This document shows, in pieces, positions 24,774 through 33,800 of a stretch of DNA of 64,000 nt. The notes beneath the pieces were generated by a model. That model was not told the origin of the DNA and did not search any database. It saw only the letters and a list, made by a program, of their open reading frames with translations. The stretch's first letter is position 1; each line of letters opens with the position of its first letter. The position numbers and the translations under genes were made by a program. Source of the DNA: LMUY01 sp965198895 (GTDB lineage: Bacteria > Pseudomonadota > Alphaproteobacteria > Acetobacterales > Acetobacteraceae); the NCBI GenBank assembly GCA_965198895.1, contig OZ240676.1:4836001-4900000 (forward strand), given 5' to 3'.

Positions 24774-26693
24774 CTAGCGGAACTGGATCCACTCGGCGAG
24801 GCTTGCGTCCCACATGAGAGCGAAGGGTGCCGTCTGGTTGATCGTGCCCGGCGTTCCCAACACAGTCTGCGATGTGTTCGCGTTGATGACGAACGTCGTG
24901 ATCGTCCCGGTCGACATGAAGTGCACGATGAAGCCGTCCGGAATGGACGACGTGGGGAGCATCGTCAGTGCCATGTTCGCGATCGTCGCTGCGTTCGGGT
25001 TGATTTCCACGATCATTTCGTTGATCACGCCCGCCGGCACCGGAAGGAGGATCGACGCCCCGGCCCCGACGTTGAATAGCTTGTAGCGGTTACCGGTCAT
25101 GGCCGAGACGGCGGATCGTACGAACGACGTCGTCGGCACTGCGGTACTCGCGTCACCGGTGGCCGGCACCACACCGGTCAGTCTGACAAGGCCGGAATTG
25201 GCCGCCGCCAGGCCGAGATCCTGGTTGCCAGCCCCATAGGCCTGCAGCGATAGCGGCGCGCCGGCTGTTCCTGCCGCGACGTTGAGGTAGCTGCTCGCGC
25301 CCGTGGTAGCGGAGATCTTCATGGCGATCGCACCGTTGCTCTGGAACAGCACGCCCGAGCCGCCCTTGTCGGACATGATCACCGGAATGGCCGCGTCCGC
25401 GCCGGTCGGGCCGATGACGATGGCGTTGCCCGATACGGAACCGCCGAACTGCCAGGCATTGACCGCGTTCGCCGGGTTGGCCAGTCGCAGGGTGGTTGCG
25501 CCGTTCTGCGCGAACACGATGCCGCTGCCATCGTCGACCATCCAATCGCCACCGAGATTGGCCTTGGACGGATTGCCCTCGCCATCCGTGCCAGCGCTGT
25601 TCAGCGTGATCATCTGCCCGGCTTGCATCGCGATCGGCGCCGTGATGTGCGTGTCGATCTCGGCGAAGTCCAGACCGATCCGCCACATCCCGCTGACGAC
25701 ATGCTGCGCGTCGCAGGGAAGCGAACCGGTGACGGGAAACAGGTTGCAGGTAGAGAGCTGGTCGACCCAGCGGTTGTTCAGCCCCGGCGCCGTCGTCGAA
25801 TTTCGGGTGTAGCCCATCGTGCTGCCGACGACGGCGACATCATTGCCTTGGTCGGCGAAGTGCCATTCCTGCATCTGCATATACTGGTGGGGTAGAGTGG
25901 ACGAGATGTCGCCGCCTTGGTAGCCGCAGGCTGGAACCGCCAGCCAGTCCGTGTAGGCCAGGCCGCCCGGGCCTTTCACGGTCCCGCCGCAAGAGATCTC
26001 CGCCTCGTAGGCCGACATGTCGCCGCCGCCGTTCTGCTGCATGATCACGCGGTTGCCGGCGGCCATGGTACGCCCGTCATTGCCAGTCAGGCTGTTATTC
26101 CAGCCGCTGCTGTTGTTGAAGAACAAGATGTGGGGCACGGCGCCGGGCATGTATTCGTAGCCATGCACTGGCTGACCCAAGGTGGTGGCGCCGTTGATGA
26201 AGTACTCCTCGGCGCGGAGGGCGTGCGAGTAATCGAACTTGGCCCAACAGCCGAAACTACCGCCGCAGTTATCGGCCGTGCTGGTGGTCTGGTTCCAGGC
26301 CTGCTGATTGGGCGGCGCGCTCACGCCGCCGCTGACCGGTCCGCGCAAGTAGCCGGACAAATCCTTGACCTGACCCGGGCCGACAAAATTCCCGAAGGGG
26401 GTATATTGCGGGATGCTCGCACCGTTGCATACGAAGCCGCTCGGGATTTCCATCCGCAATCCGGTAGCGCCAGCGGTCCGGATCGCCGCGCTGTCGTCGG
26501 TTACGCCGTCACAGACCGCTCCGAAGTCCTGGAGGGAGAGGTGGTCGGACAGCTTTTGTGTGAGCGGCCTGGCCGTCGTACCCGCCTGTGGCTTGACGGC
26601 CAGGCCACCAAGCGGCACCGGGCCAAGCTGCGCAAACGCGGGGGATGAGGCTGAGATGAGGAGGAGCAAGGCTCCAAGGCAACGAATGATCAC
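24774..26693 (-). CDS. Secreted tailspike / pectate-lyase-like protein
   Basis: 639 residues with a clear signal peptide (MIIRCLGALLLLISASSPAFA, cut before Q22). Next comes DFGAVCDGVTDDSAAI (56-71), the entry motif of pectate-lyase-3 type beta-helices in polysaccharide lyases and phage tailspikes. The long Gly/Ala/Asn-rich body (e.g. GGDWMVDDGSGIVFAQNG, NAWQFGGSVSGNAIVIG) and the C-terminal beta-rich domain resemble phage tail fibres. No phage genes adjoin, and the signal peptide argues for a host-exported protein. It may trim or bind the glycan made by flanking genes. The catalytic residues cannot be assigned. Confidence 0.72.
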   Translation of the reverse strand: MIIRCLGALLLLISASSPAFAQLGPVPLGGLAVKPQAGTTARPLTQKLSDHLSLQDFGAVCDGVTDDSAAIRTAGATGLRMEIPSGFVCNGASIPQYTPFGNFVGPGQVKDLSGYLRGPVSGGVSAPPNQQAWNQTTSTADNCGGSFGCWAKFDYSHALRAEEYFINGATTLGQPVHGYEYMPGAVPHILFFNNSSGWNNSLTGNDGRTMAAGNRVIMQQNGGGDMSAYEAEISCGGTVKGPGGLAYTDWLAVPACGYQGGDISSTLPHQYMQMQEWHFADQGNDVAVVGSTMGYTRNSTTAPGLNNRWVDQLSTCNLFPVTGSLPCDAQHVVSGMWRIGLDFAEIDTHITAPIAMQAGQMITLNSAGTDGEGNPSKANLGGDWMVDDGSGIVFAQNGATTLRLANPANAVNAWQFGGSVSGNAIVIGPTGADAAIPVIMSDKGGSGVLFQSNGAIAMKISATTGASSYLNVAAGTAGAPLSLQAYGAGNQDLGLAAANSGLVRLTGVVPATGDASTAVPTTSFVRSAVSAMTGNRYKLFNVGAGASILLPVPAGVINEMIVEINPNAATIANMALTMLPTSSIPDGFIVHFMSTGTITTFVINANTSQTVLGTPGTINQTAPFALMWDASLAEWIQFR

Positions 26694-26897
26694 GGTTTGT
26701 TCTTCCTAAAGGCCGGCCTTCTACGCAGGGGGTGGTAGCGCGGGCGGCCGGCAAGGCATCTGAAGCGGCTCCGCCGCACTCTATGGCATTTGAGGGGGCC
26801 TATCCAATCGCAATGCTATAGCGTAGGTCTAATTTTACGGATCAGGACGTCGGTTCGTCCTATTTTCCTCCAGTTTACCTAGGAACGGAGCGAATTC

Positions 26898-27626
26898 GTG
26901 ACTGACGCGTTTCCGAGCTTCCCCTCCTCGCATCCGCCGCCGTTTGCCCAAACCACGGCCGCGGCGACGTCGCGTGAACACGCGCTCATTGCACCGATCA
27001 ACGCCGCCTTCGAGGATGCGATGGCCATGCGTACTCGGCTCAGGGAGGACGCCTTCCGCGTCGATGGGTTTTCTGGCCGCAAGTTCAGGGCATTCCTGAA
27101 CGCCCTGGTGCAGGAAGTTCCCGACCCCCGTTACCTCGAAATCGGGCTATTCCATGGAGCCAGCTTCTGCCCGGCGGTGTTCAAGAACAAGGTTACCGCG
27201 CTGGGCATCGATAATTGGACCGAGTACGGCGGCGCGCGCAGCATCTTCGATCGCAACCTAGCGGCGCTGAAATCCGAAACCGCCGACGTCACGATCCTTG
27301 AGAGCGACTTCCGTAAAGTAGACTACACGGCGCATGGCCGTTTCAACGTGCTTTTCTACGATGGCTCGCATACCGAGCAGGACCAGTATGATGGCGTCGT
27401 TTTTACGCAGCCGGCCATGGACGACAAATACATCCTTATCGTCGACGACTGGAATTGGCCGCACGTCCGCTCGAGCACGTATCTTGCCCTGAAGGACACC
27501 AAGGTCCGCATCGACTTCCAAATCAAAGTCAAGACGACGTTCAATGGAGAAGAGCTCCCACTCGTCAACGGTCGCAATAGCGAGTGGCACAACGGATGCA
27601 TCATCGCAGCCGTGTCGAAATACTGA
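26898..27626 (+). CDS. Class I SAM-dependent methyltransferase (Methyltransf_24 type), second copy
   Basis: 242 residues. The SAM-binding core is PRYLEIGLFHGASFCPAVFK followed by VTALGIDNW, with NVLFYDGSHTEQDQYDGV and YILIVDDWNWPHVR in the later strands. Related in type, not closely in sequence, to the methyltransferase near 22.1 kb. The GTG start is preceded by ACGGAG at seven bases. About 204 bases separate it from the divergent tailspike-like gene; this gap is more AT-rich than its surroundings and probably holds both promoters. The target is probably a sugar of the surface glycan. Confidence 0.82.
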   Translation: MTDAFPSFPSSHPPPFAQTTAAATSREHALIAPINAAFEDAMAMRTRLREDAFRVDGFSGRKFRAFLNALVQEVPDPRYLEIGLFHGASFCPAVFKNKVTALGIDNWTEYGGARSIFDRNLAALKSETADVTILESDFRKVDYTAHGRFNVLFYDGSHTEQDQYDGVVFTQPAMDDKYILIVDDWNWPHVRSSTYLALKDTKVRIDFQIKVKTTFNGEELPLVNGRNSEWHNGCIIAAVSKY

Positions 27627-27645
27627 AGCAGCGGCGAGGGCTGGT

Positions 27646-28590
27646 TCAGAATCGGCTTTTGCGTGTCGGGTCGAAGCCTGGATCGCCATGTGCCGAGAAG
27701 ATCTTCTCCAGCCGTAGCCGACCGAACGGCACATCGGGGTGGTTGGTGCCGGCGAACCAGTTGTCCGTATAATTGTTGGGCAGGTGGTGTAGCAAGCACG
27801 GCGTGGCCGGTACCCCGTCTGCCTTGGTAAAGGGAACCATCAACCGGGTGAAGTGGCCCGGCGGTACGTTCTCCCACGTCAGGCCCATCGCCGCCCGTTC
27901 CTTAATATACCAGTGAGACACTTCCTTGCTTCGAAGCCGGTCGAACGAGCGTGTCTGGACGTATTCGGCTGCCAGTTCCTGGTCCAGAACCGTCGACCCA
28001 CAATACACGCTGTTCAGGACCATGAAGAACACGTCGTCAGCATCGATATGTGGGTATCCGTTGATTTCGGTCTGGTGCGCCTGGTCGCTGGCGAAGAAGC
28101 CAAGCTCGCTGTCGTTGCGCTCGTATCGCACGAATGACGGGATCAGGCCGTGCGGACGCAGAATGTCCCGGGCATAGATGAAGTAACAGAGGTTGAGGTA
28201 GGTGAACCGGCAATCATCCTCGAGATGCAACGAGTGGGTGAAGTCGCTACCGAGGAAGCGTTCCGGGATCGATGGCTTATCCGCCCATGTCAGGTCGAAC
28301 GGGTGTTCGAGATCCTGTACACTTACGACCTCGAAATCCTTGCCGGCCAGTCGGACGAAGTGCGTCAATCGTTCGATGTTGATCAGCTGGGCCGGGTCCG
28401 ACGTGTTCGTGTAGATCAGCACGTGCACCCGCTCGAGCGGCATCTCCGCAAATATCCGCAGCATCTCGAACAGGTATCGCAGCCGGTGCGTCCGGTAGGC
28501 GAAAACGATGCAGATCATCAGGCGAGAGTGGCGGGCAACCGGGTCGGCTACCTGCATCACATGGCTCATGGGCGAGACGCTGAATGTCAC
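27646..28590 (-). CDS. Putative glycosyltransferase, GT-A-like
   Basis: 314-residue soluble protein with no firm family assignment. The N-terminal part RLMICIVFAYRTHRLRYLFE and the acidic cluster HLEDDC (E124-D125-D126) after SDFTHSL resemble the nucleotide-sugar-binding start and DXD-type motif of GT-A enzymes. Context (two glycosyltransferases directly upstream on the same strand) supports a sugar transferase. There is no membrane helix. It converges with the methyltransferase gene with only 19 bases between stops. Alternative starts exist at residues 8 and 12. Confidence 0.6.
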   Translation of the reverse strand: MTFSVSPMSHVMQVADPVARHSRLMICIVFAYRTHRLRYLFEMLRIFAEMPLERVHVLIYTNTSDPAQLINIERLTHFVRLAGKDFEVVSVQDLEHPFDLTWADKPSIPERFLGSDFTHSLHLEDDCRFTYLNLCYFIYARDILRPHGLIPSFVRYERNDSELGFFASDQAHQTEINGYPHIDADDVFFMVLNSVYCGSTVLDQELAAEYVQTRSFDRLRSKEVSHWYIKERAAMGLTWENVPPGHFTRLMVPFTKADGVPATPCLLHHLPNNYTDNWFAGTNHPDVPFGRLRLEKIFSAHGDPGFDPTRKSRF

Positions 28591-28654
28591 GGCGATGCTC
28601 CTTTCGGCGCCGGGTCAGCCGGCCTGGCGCGGCACGGTCATCGATCGCCCGTCC

Positions 28655-29722
28655 TCAGCCCAGTCCCGCAGACAACACGTCGGGGGCCTCGCGTTCAAGC
28701 CAGTGATACAGACTATTGCCCTCGACCTCGAAAGGGTCGTCGAAATAGGCCATCAGGTCTGCCCGGTTCCGGAAATACGTCCGCGCCGACTTGGGTATGG
28801 GTTCGCCGTTGGTGAACCGGCCATAGGACCAGTAGCGGGGCGGAATGCCGTTCACGGCGGTTCGCAGCAGCGTGCGCTTGTACCATTGCCACACCTCGAA
28901 CACCTCGGTATTGGCGCCGGCATAGCGCTCGGTCATCGTGTCGCCATCGCCGCCGATCTTGGTGAAGTGGTAGAATTTCAGCGGCGAACCGTTCACCAGC
29001 AGCTGGCCACCTGCGAAACGCAGCTTGCGGCGGCTGAGATTCCAGCTGGCCACGTTGTAGCCGGGATCACGCTCGATAAAGACATTTTCGAACAGGCCGG
29101 GCACCAGGTCGCAATAGCGCTGGTCGGTGAAGATCCCGATTTCCACCGCGTCGTAGCAGGCGCGATACAATTGCTGTGCCCACCAAGTGGCGAATGCGCG
29201 TCCCGGCGCATCGTTGCGGACAGCCACGAAGCCCAGATTGAAGATACCGTATTTCAGCGACGTCATTTCGTTGTCGCCGACCTCCATCGGCGTCACGTTC
29301 GGCTCGCACTGGTGCGGAGTGAGCACGATGGATGCCGTCTCCAGCCGGTGGATGATGCCGTCGAGCGGATGGAACACGGCGATGTCGGGATCGAGATAGA
29401 CCACCTTTTCGTATCCGGCGTGCAGTAGTTCCGCCATCATCTGGCCTTTGACGGCGGTGCACGCCTCCACGATATCGTGCTTGAACAGCCACGAGCGGAA
29501 ACGCGACAACTCCAGCGTTTTGGCTTCCACGACATGGTCGAATTCGGCCAGTGCCGCGTCGCGGTCGAACCCGTCCGGCGCCTCGTCTACGAGCGCTGCG
29601 TACAGCACCCAGTCCGGATGCGTACGGCGCAACGACTGCGCCAGGATGCGGGCGCGTGACAGATAACTGTAGGTGAAGCTGGTAAAGCAGCAAATCCGGC
29701 CGGCGGTGTCGGGCAAGATCAT
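28655..29722 (-). CDS. GT8-like glycosyltransferase
   Basis: 355-residue GT-A fold sugar transferase. The nucleotide-binding N-terminus ICCFTSFTYSYLSRARILAQ, the Lys of AVKGQMMAELL and the metal-binding D111-P-D113 in VVYLDPDIAVFHP fit GT8-type or related transferases that use UDP-sugars with Mn2+. HFTKIGGDGD in the C-terminal half resembles the closing His-containing loop. The ATG overlaps the upstream gene's TGA (ATGA), so it is co-translated with the large repeat-bearing glycosyltransferase. Confidence 0.8.
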   Translation of the reverse strand: MILPDTAGRICCFTSFTYSYLSRARILAQSLRRTHPDWVLYAALVDEAPDGFDRDAALAEFDHVVEAKTLELSRFRSWLFKHDIVEACTAVKGQMMAELLHAGYEKVVYLDPDIAVFHPLDGIIHRLETASIVLTPHQCEPNVTPMEVGDNEMTSLKYGIFNLGFVAVRNDAPGRAFATWWAQQLYRACYDAVEIGIFTDQRYCDLVPGLFENVFIERDPGYNVASWNLSRRKLRFAGGQLLVNGSPLKFYHFTKIGGDGDTMTERYAGANTEVFEVWQWYKRTLLRTAVNGIPPRYWSYGRFTNGEPIPKSARTYFRNRADLMAYFDDPFEVEGNSLYHWLEREAPDVLSAGLG

Positions 29723-32064
29723 GCGTCCGCCAGTTGCATCGTCGCCGTCGTACCCTCGCGCACCAGTTGACCGATCGCGACACCCTGCTCGCGGCATAGG
29801 CGAACGTATTCGACCGCGCGCAGGCTGGTGAAGAAGTCGAACAGGCTCTCCTCGTCGGCCGCCACGATGCCGCGGCCGCGGCGCAGCACGGTATCCGCCA
29901 CATTGCCGCTATCCTGCATGCACACGACGTCGGCTCCGCCGGCCATCGCCTCATATGTGACGTAGGAGAACGTCTCCGGCCAGGTGGACAGCACCATCAC
30001 CAAGTCGATCGCCAGGTCCTTCACCGCATCCGACATCGCATCCGGCTGGCCCGGCGAGGTCGCGACCGTGTAGTGGGCCAGGCCGGCCGAATCCGCCGCC
30101 GTCTCGGCGCTGCCGATGTGGACGAACTCGTATAGGCCGAGCCGCTTGCAGCGCGACACCAACTCCATCCACAGCGGCCAACCCTTGTGGGCGCGGGCGT
30201 AGCCGATGAAGGCCACGCGGGTCGGACGGTCCGCCCCCCGGTCGGCGGCTGGCTCGTCGGTGTCGATCAGGTCGCAATGCTCATGGGCGACGGCCGACAG
30301 ATGGGGAAGGTTGGCGTGTTCCAGCCAGATCGCCAGCGCCGCACGGGAAGGGGCGACGACGTGAAACCGCACGGCCTCGAAAAATGCCCGCATGTGGTCC
30401 AGATGATCGGGGCGGTGCGCGCCATAAACGCAGATCCGGCAGGCCATGCTGTCGGGCGGCGGCGCGTGGCAGTAGACAACGTCGTTGCGCAGCAACGTGT
30501 AGCCGATGCAGATTGACGAGTAGTCGTGGACCCAGAATGCGTTGGCCGTGCTGGCGCTGGCCCGTTGCAGCGTGAGCAGGTCCGGCAGATGATGCCCCAG
30601 CAGGCAATGGACCAGGAACAGCCGCCGCTCGTCCGGCCGCCGCTCCATCCGCTTCAGGGCTGCCGTTATGTCGGTGTAGCTGGTGACTCCGACGAAGCGG
30701 CCGTCGATCACCAGGTTCACGAGCGTGCCCACGGCTGCCGGGTCGGCCAGGCGAAGCAGGGGTTCGAAGGGCGAAAGGTGTAGGTACACCATTCCCTGCC
30801 GGGCATAGCGCGCCTGCTCGTCGGCGATGAACAGCTGGATGCCGCCGGTGACGCGGACGTAGCAATCGTGGCTAATCGAGATCACCAGCCCGCTCGCCGC
30901 ATCCCAGGCCGCCTTGATCACCCGCTCCACCCGGATGCGGGTCAGCAATCCCGTGGCTGCGGGCCGCTCGTAGCTGCGGGTGCGGGTGTCCGGATCCACG
31001 GCCCGCTCGATGATCTCGCGCTGGTAGCCGCCGGGGCGATGCGGCCGGCGCGCTTCCTTGCGTCCCTCCATGATGTAGTGCCAGAACGGATTGACGCCGC
31101 TAGCTGCGACGTCGGTGTTGGCGCGCAGGTAGTATTCGGTGTCGAACCAGGCGGCGGGCTTGCGGTTCTCGGCCCATCCTTGCCGGCAGAAATGCTGGAC
31201 CGGATCGAGGCCGTGCGAGCGGACGTCCGCGTAGGTGGCGAGATAGTAGGCGCGGTCGATATGGTCCGCGACGTCACGTTCTACCGGATCGTCGTATCGC
31301 GGGCGACTTGCGTCGTACTGGTCCGCGGCATCCTTCGCCAAGGCTGCCAGCCGGCCGCCGATGCCGAACAGCGCCTCCCGCGGGAACCGGGTCGTGGCGA
31401 TGCCTGAGTCGTCCGGATCGTCGGGCGGTGGGATCGCCGGCCGCTCGGCAATCTCGGCCACGAGCGGATTGACCCGGCCGGCGCGCAACTCGGGTCGGCC
31501 CGCCAGTGCGGCGTGCACGTCGAAGTTTTGGTTCGGTTTGCGCTCGTCCAGCCAGCCACGATAGGCGAAATGCGCCACCAGGTCGAAGCTGCCATCCGGG
31601 GGCACGCTCAGTTGGCTGGCATAGAACGCCTCGTCCACCTCTCCGCGCAGCAGCTTGACCCAGTCTCCTGGGTCGTGCCCAAGCACGGCGGCCGCCGCGC
31701 GGCGGGGCAGGAAGGCCGGAACGACCGGGCGTTTCTCGGCCCGGCCTGCGAGCACGTAGTGGTAGAACGGATTCCAGCCGATCTGGTCCACGTCCCGGTA
31801 CGCGTGCAAATACGATACGGTGTCGAACCCAACATGCGGGTTGCGACCCTCTTTCCAGCCTCGCTCACAGAAATGCAGCAGCAATGCCTCGGCGTCGCCC
31901 GTCACGTCGCCGTACTGCTCAGCATAAAGTTCCGCGTCGAACGCTGGACGGACCAGTTCTAGCGCGTGTGCCAGGCTCCCATGAACCGGTTCTGTCTGCA
32001 TTTCCGCTGTCTCGGGGTTTACGGCATCCACCTCATACTCGTTCAGCATATAATAGCGGCCCAT
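29719..32064 (-). CDS. GT4-like glycosyltransferase with N-terminal repeat array
   Basis: 781 residues. About 40-345 carry three paired modules with the pattern (F/I/V)D..Y......DV.....NP..HY...G..E.R.P, e.g. FDTEYYLRANTDVAASGVNP then FWHYIMEGRKEARRP; such modules are found fused to glycosyltransferases in alphaproteobacterial surface loci. The C-terminal GT-B part contains RPTRVAFIGYARAHKGWP and WPETFSYVTYEAMAGGADVV, the E-x7-E-like donor-binding region of family 4. The middle pair of modules has degenerated. First gene of a two-to-three-gene leftward operon. No good ribosome site precedes the ATG; ATG at residue 6 is possible. Confidence 0.78.
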   Translation of the reverse strand: MGRYYMLNEYEVDAVNPETAEMQTEPVHGSLAHALELVRPAFDAELYAEQYGDVTGDAEALLLHFCERGWKEGRNPHVGFDTVSYLHAYRDVDQIGWNPFYHYVLAGRAEKRPVVPAFLPRRAAAAVLGHDPGDWVKLLRGEVDEAFYASQLSVPPDGSFDLVAHFAYRGWLDERKPNQNFDVHAALAGRPELRAGRVNPLVAEIAERPAIPPPDDPDDSGIATTRFPREALFGIGGRLAALAKDAADQYDASRPRYDDPVERDVADHIDRAYYLATYADVRSHGLDPVQHFCRQGWAENRKPAAWFDTEYYLRANTDVAASGVNPFWHYIMEGRKEARRPHRPGGYQREIIERAVDPDTRTRSYERPAATGLLTRIRVERVIKAAWDAASGLVISISHDCYVRVTGGIQLFIADEQARYARQGMVYLHLSPFEPLLRLADPAAVGTLVNLVIDGRFVGVTSYTDITAALKRMERRPDERRLFLVHCLLGHHLPDLLTLQRASASTANAFWVHDYSSICIGYTLLRNDVVYCHAPPPDSMACRICVYGAHRPDHLDHMRAFFEAVRFHVVAPSRAALAIWLEHANLPHLSAVAHEHCDLIDTDEPAADRGADRPTRVAFIGYARAHKGWPLWMELVSRCKRLGLYEFVHIGSAETAADSAGLAHYTVATSPGQPDAMSDAVKDLAIDLVMVLSTWPETFSYVTYEAMAGGADVVCMQDSGNVADTVLRRGRGIVAADEESLFDFFTSLRAVEYVRLCREQGVAIGQLVREGTTATMQLADA

Positions 32065-32206
32065 TGATCGGGCGAGTTAGCGGTATGCCACGCCCGAAAC
32101 GTGATGCCAATGCACCAGCCTGGCCTCTGCCAAGGCTTGGGCCGCCCTAGGCTTGAACTCCACCACCCCGGCGCTAGGGTGGCGCCCATCGCGGGAAAGG
32201 TGAGCA

Positions 32207-32992
32207 ATGTCGGACAACCAGGATCTGCTCTACACGGTCGAGGACGGGATCGGGCACGTGACGTTCAACCGTCCGCAAGCCCGCAACGCCATGACCTTCG
32301 CCATGTATGACCGTCTGGCGACTATCTGCACCGAGGCGGGGCAGGACCCCTCGATGCGCGCCCTGGTGCTGACGGGCGCCGGCGAGAAGGCCTTTGCCTC
32401 CGGCACCGACATCTCGCAGTTCCGCGAGTTCAAGACTCCCGAGGATGCGCTTGCCTACGAGGAGCGGATCGACCGCGTGCTGACGGCGTTGGAGACCTGC
32501 CCGATCCCCACCATCGCCGCCGTAGCCGGTGCCTGCACCGGTGGCGGGGCGGGGATGGCCGCGTCCTGCGACCTGCGCATCGCCACCAAGGACGCACGCT
32601 TCGGCTTCCCCGTCGCGCGGACCTTGGGCAATTGCCTGTCCATTTCCAACTACACCCGCCTCGCCGCCCTGGTCGGCCCCGCGGCGGTGAAGGACATGGT
32701 GTTCACCGCCCGCCTGCTCGGCGCGGAGGAGGCCAAGCAGGTCGGTTTCGTCACCGAGATCGTGGAGGACCGGGCGGCGCTCGATGCCCGCGCCGACACG
32801 CTGAGCAAGCACATCGCCGGGCTGGCCCCGCTGACCCTGCGCGCGACCAAGGAGGCGCTATACCGCATCCGCGAGCGCAGCCGCCCCGAGCAGGGCCGCG
32901 ACCTGATCCTGATGTGCTACATGAGCGAAGATTTCCGCGAGGGGCTCGACGCGTTCCTCACCAAGCGGACGCCGCAGTGGAAGGGCAAATGA
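32207..32992 (+). CDS. Enoyl-CoA hydratase/isomerase (crotonase) family protein 1
   Basis: 261-residue crotonase-fold CoA enzyme. The oxyanion-hole segments AFASGTDISQFREF and GACTGGGAGMAASCDLRIA are present. The two glutamates of classical enoyl-CoA hydratase are not seen: the position after the FGFP turn is Val/Ala and the second falls in PAAVKDMVF. It may act as an isomerase, lyase or thioesterase-like member. The stop overlaps the next crotonase gene as ATGA, so the pair is co-translated. Confidence 0.85.
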   Translation: MSDNQDLLYTVEDGIGHVTFNRPQARNAMTFAMYDRLATICTEAGQDPSMRALVLTGAGEKAFASGTDISQFREFKTPEDALAYEERIDRVLTALETCPIPTIAAVAGACTGGGAGMAASCDLRIATKDARFGFPVARTLGNCLSISNYTRLAALVGPAAVKDMVFTARLLGAEEAKQVGFVTEIVEDRAALDARADTLSKHIAGLAPLTLRATKEALYRIRERSRPEQGRDLILMCYMSEDFREGLDAFLTKRTPQWKGK

Positions 32993-33756
32993 GCGAAGGC
33001 GTCCCCACGCTCGCGAGTGCAGGCGGGGTCGCCACGATCCAGCTCAACCGTCCTTCCGTGCACAACCGGATGGAGCCCGAGGACCTCGTCGAGCTGAATC
33101 ACCTGATGTCGGCGTGCGAGGCCGACCCGGCGGTCCGCGTGCTGGTGTTGACCGCGACGGGACGCTCGTTCTCCTCCGGCTTCAACATCGGCAAGCTGAA
33201 CGGCGGCGAGGGCGACGAGGGCGGCGACGGCTCGTTCGAGCGCACCGCCGACCGGCTGGAGCGGTTCGCGCTGCCCACGATCTGTGCCCTGAATGGCGGC
33301 GTATACGGCGGGTCGACCGATCTGGCTTTGGCGTGCGACTTCCGCATCGGGGTGGAGGGCATGACGATGTTCATGCCCGCCGCGCGCCTCGGCCTGCACT
33401 ATTATGCCGGGGGCATGCGCCGTTACGTGGCGCGGCTCGGTCTCGGGCCGGCCAAGCGCCTGTTCCTGACGGCGGCAAAGCTGGACTCGGCCGAGTTGCT
33501 GCGGATCGGCTACCTGGACGAGGCGGTGCCAGCCGGCCAATTGATGGCCCGCGTGCTCGATCTGGCGGCGACACTGGCGGCCAACGCGCCGATCGCCGTC
33601 CAGGGCATGAAGCGCTGCCTGAACGACATTGCCCGTGGCGAGCCGGACCTGGCTCTGATCGCCGCGAACCAGAAGCGCAGCCGCGAATCTGCCGATCTGG
33701 TGGAAGGCCGTGCCGCATGGCTCGAGAAGCGCACGCCACGCTTTACCGGGGCTTAG
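32989..33756 (+). CDS. Enoyl-CoA hydratase/isomerase (crotonase) family protein 2
   Basis: 255-residue paralogue of the preceding protein. Oxyanion-hole segments are SFSSGFNIGKLN and GGVYGGSTDLALACDFRIG. As in its neighbour the catalytic glutamates seem to be replaced (MFMPAARLG and GPAKRLFLTA), while a Gly-Glu/Asp-rich insert (GGEGDEGGDGSFE) occupies the loop after the first motif. The start is the ATG overlapping the upstream TGA. The pair may form a heteromeric CoA enzyme; that is inference from the coupling. Confidence 0.85.
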   Translation: MSEGVPTLASAGGVATIQLNRPSVHNRMEPEDLVELNHLMSACEADPAVRVLVLTATGRSFSSGFNIGKLNGGEGDEGGDGSFERTADRLERFALPTICALNGGVYGGSTDLALACDFRIGVEGMTMFMPAARLGLHYYAGGMRRYVARLGLGPAKRLFLTAAKLDSAELLRIGYLDEAVPAGQLMARVLDLAATLAANAPIAVQGMKRCLNDIARGEPDLALIAANQKRSRESADLVEGRAAWLEKRTPRFTGA

Positions 33757-33800
33757 TGCAGCGGTTCCCAGGGGTGGCTCCACTCTGATGTGTAATTGGA

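Noticed and set aside
24774..26693. Prophage remnant
   Set aside because: The tailspike-like gene has a bacterial signal peptide and no integrase, capsid, terminase or lysis genes around it, and its base composition resembles the flanks.
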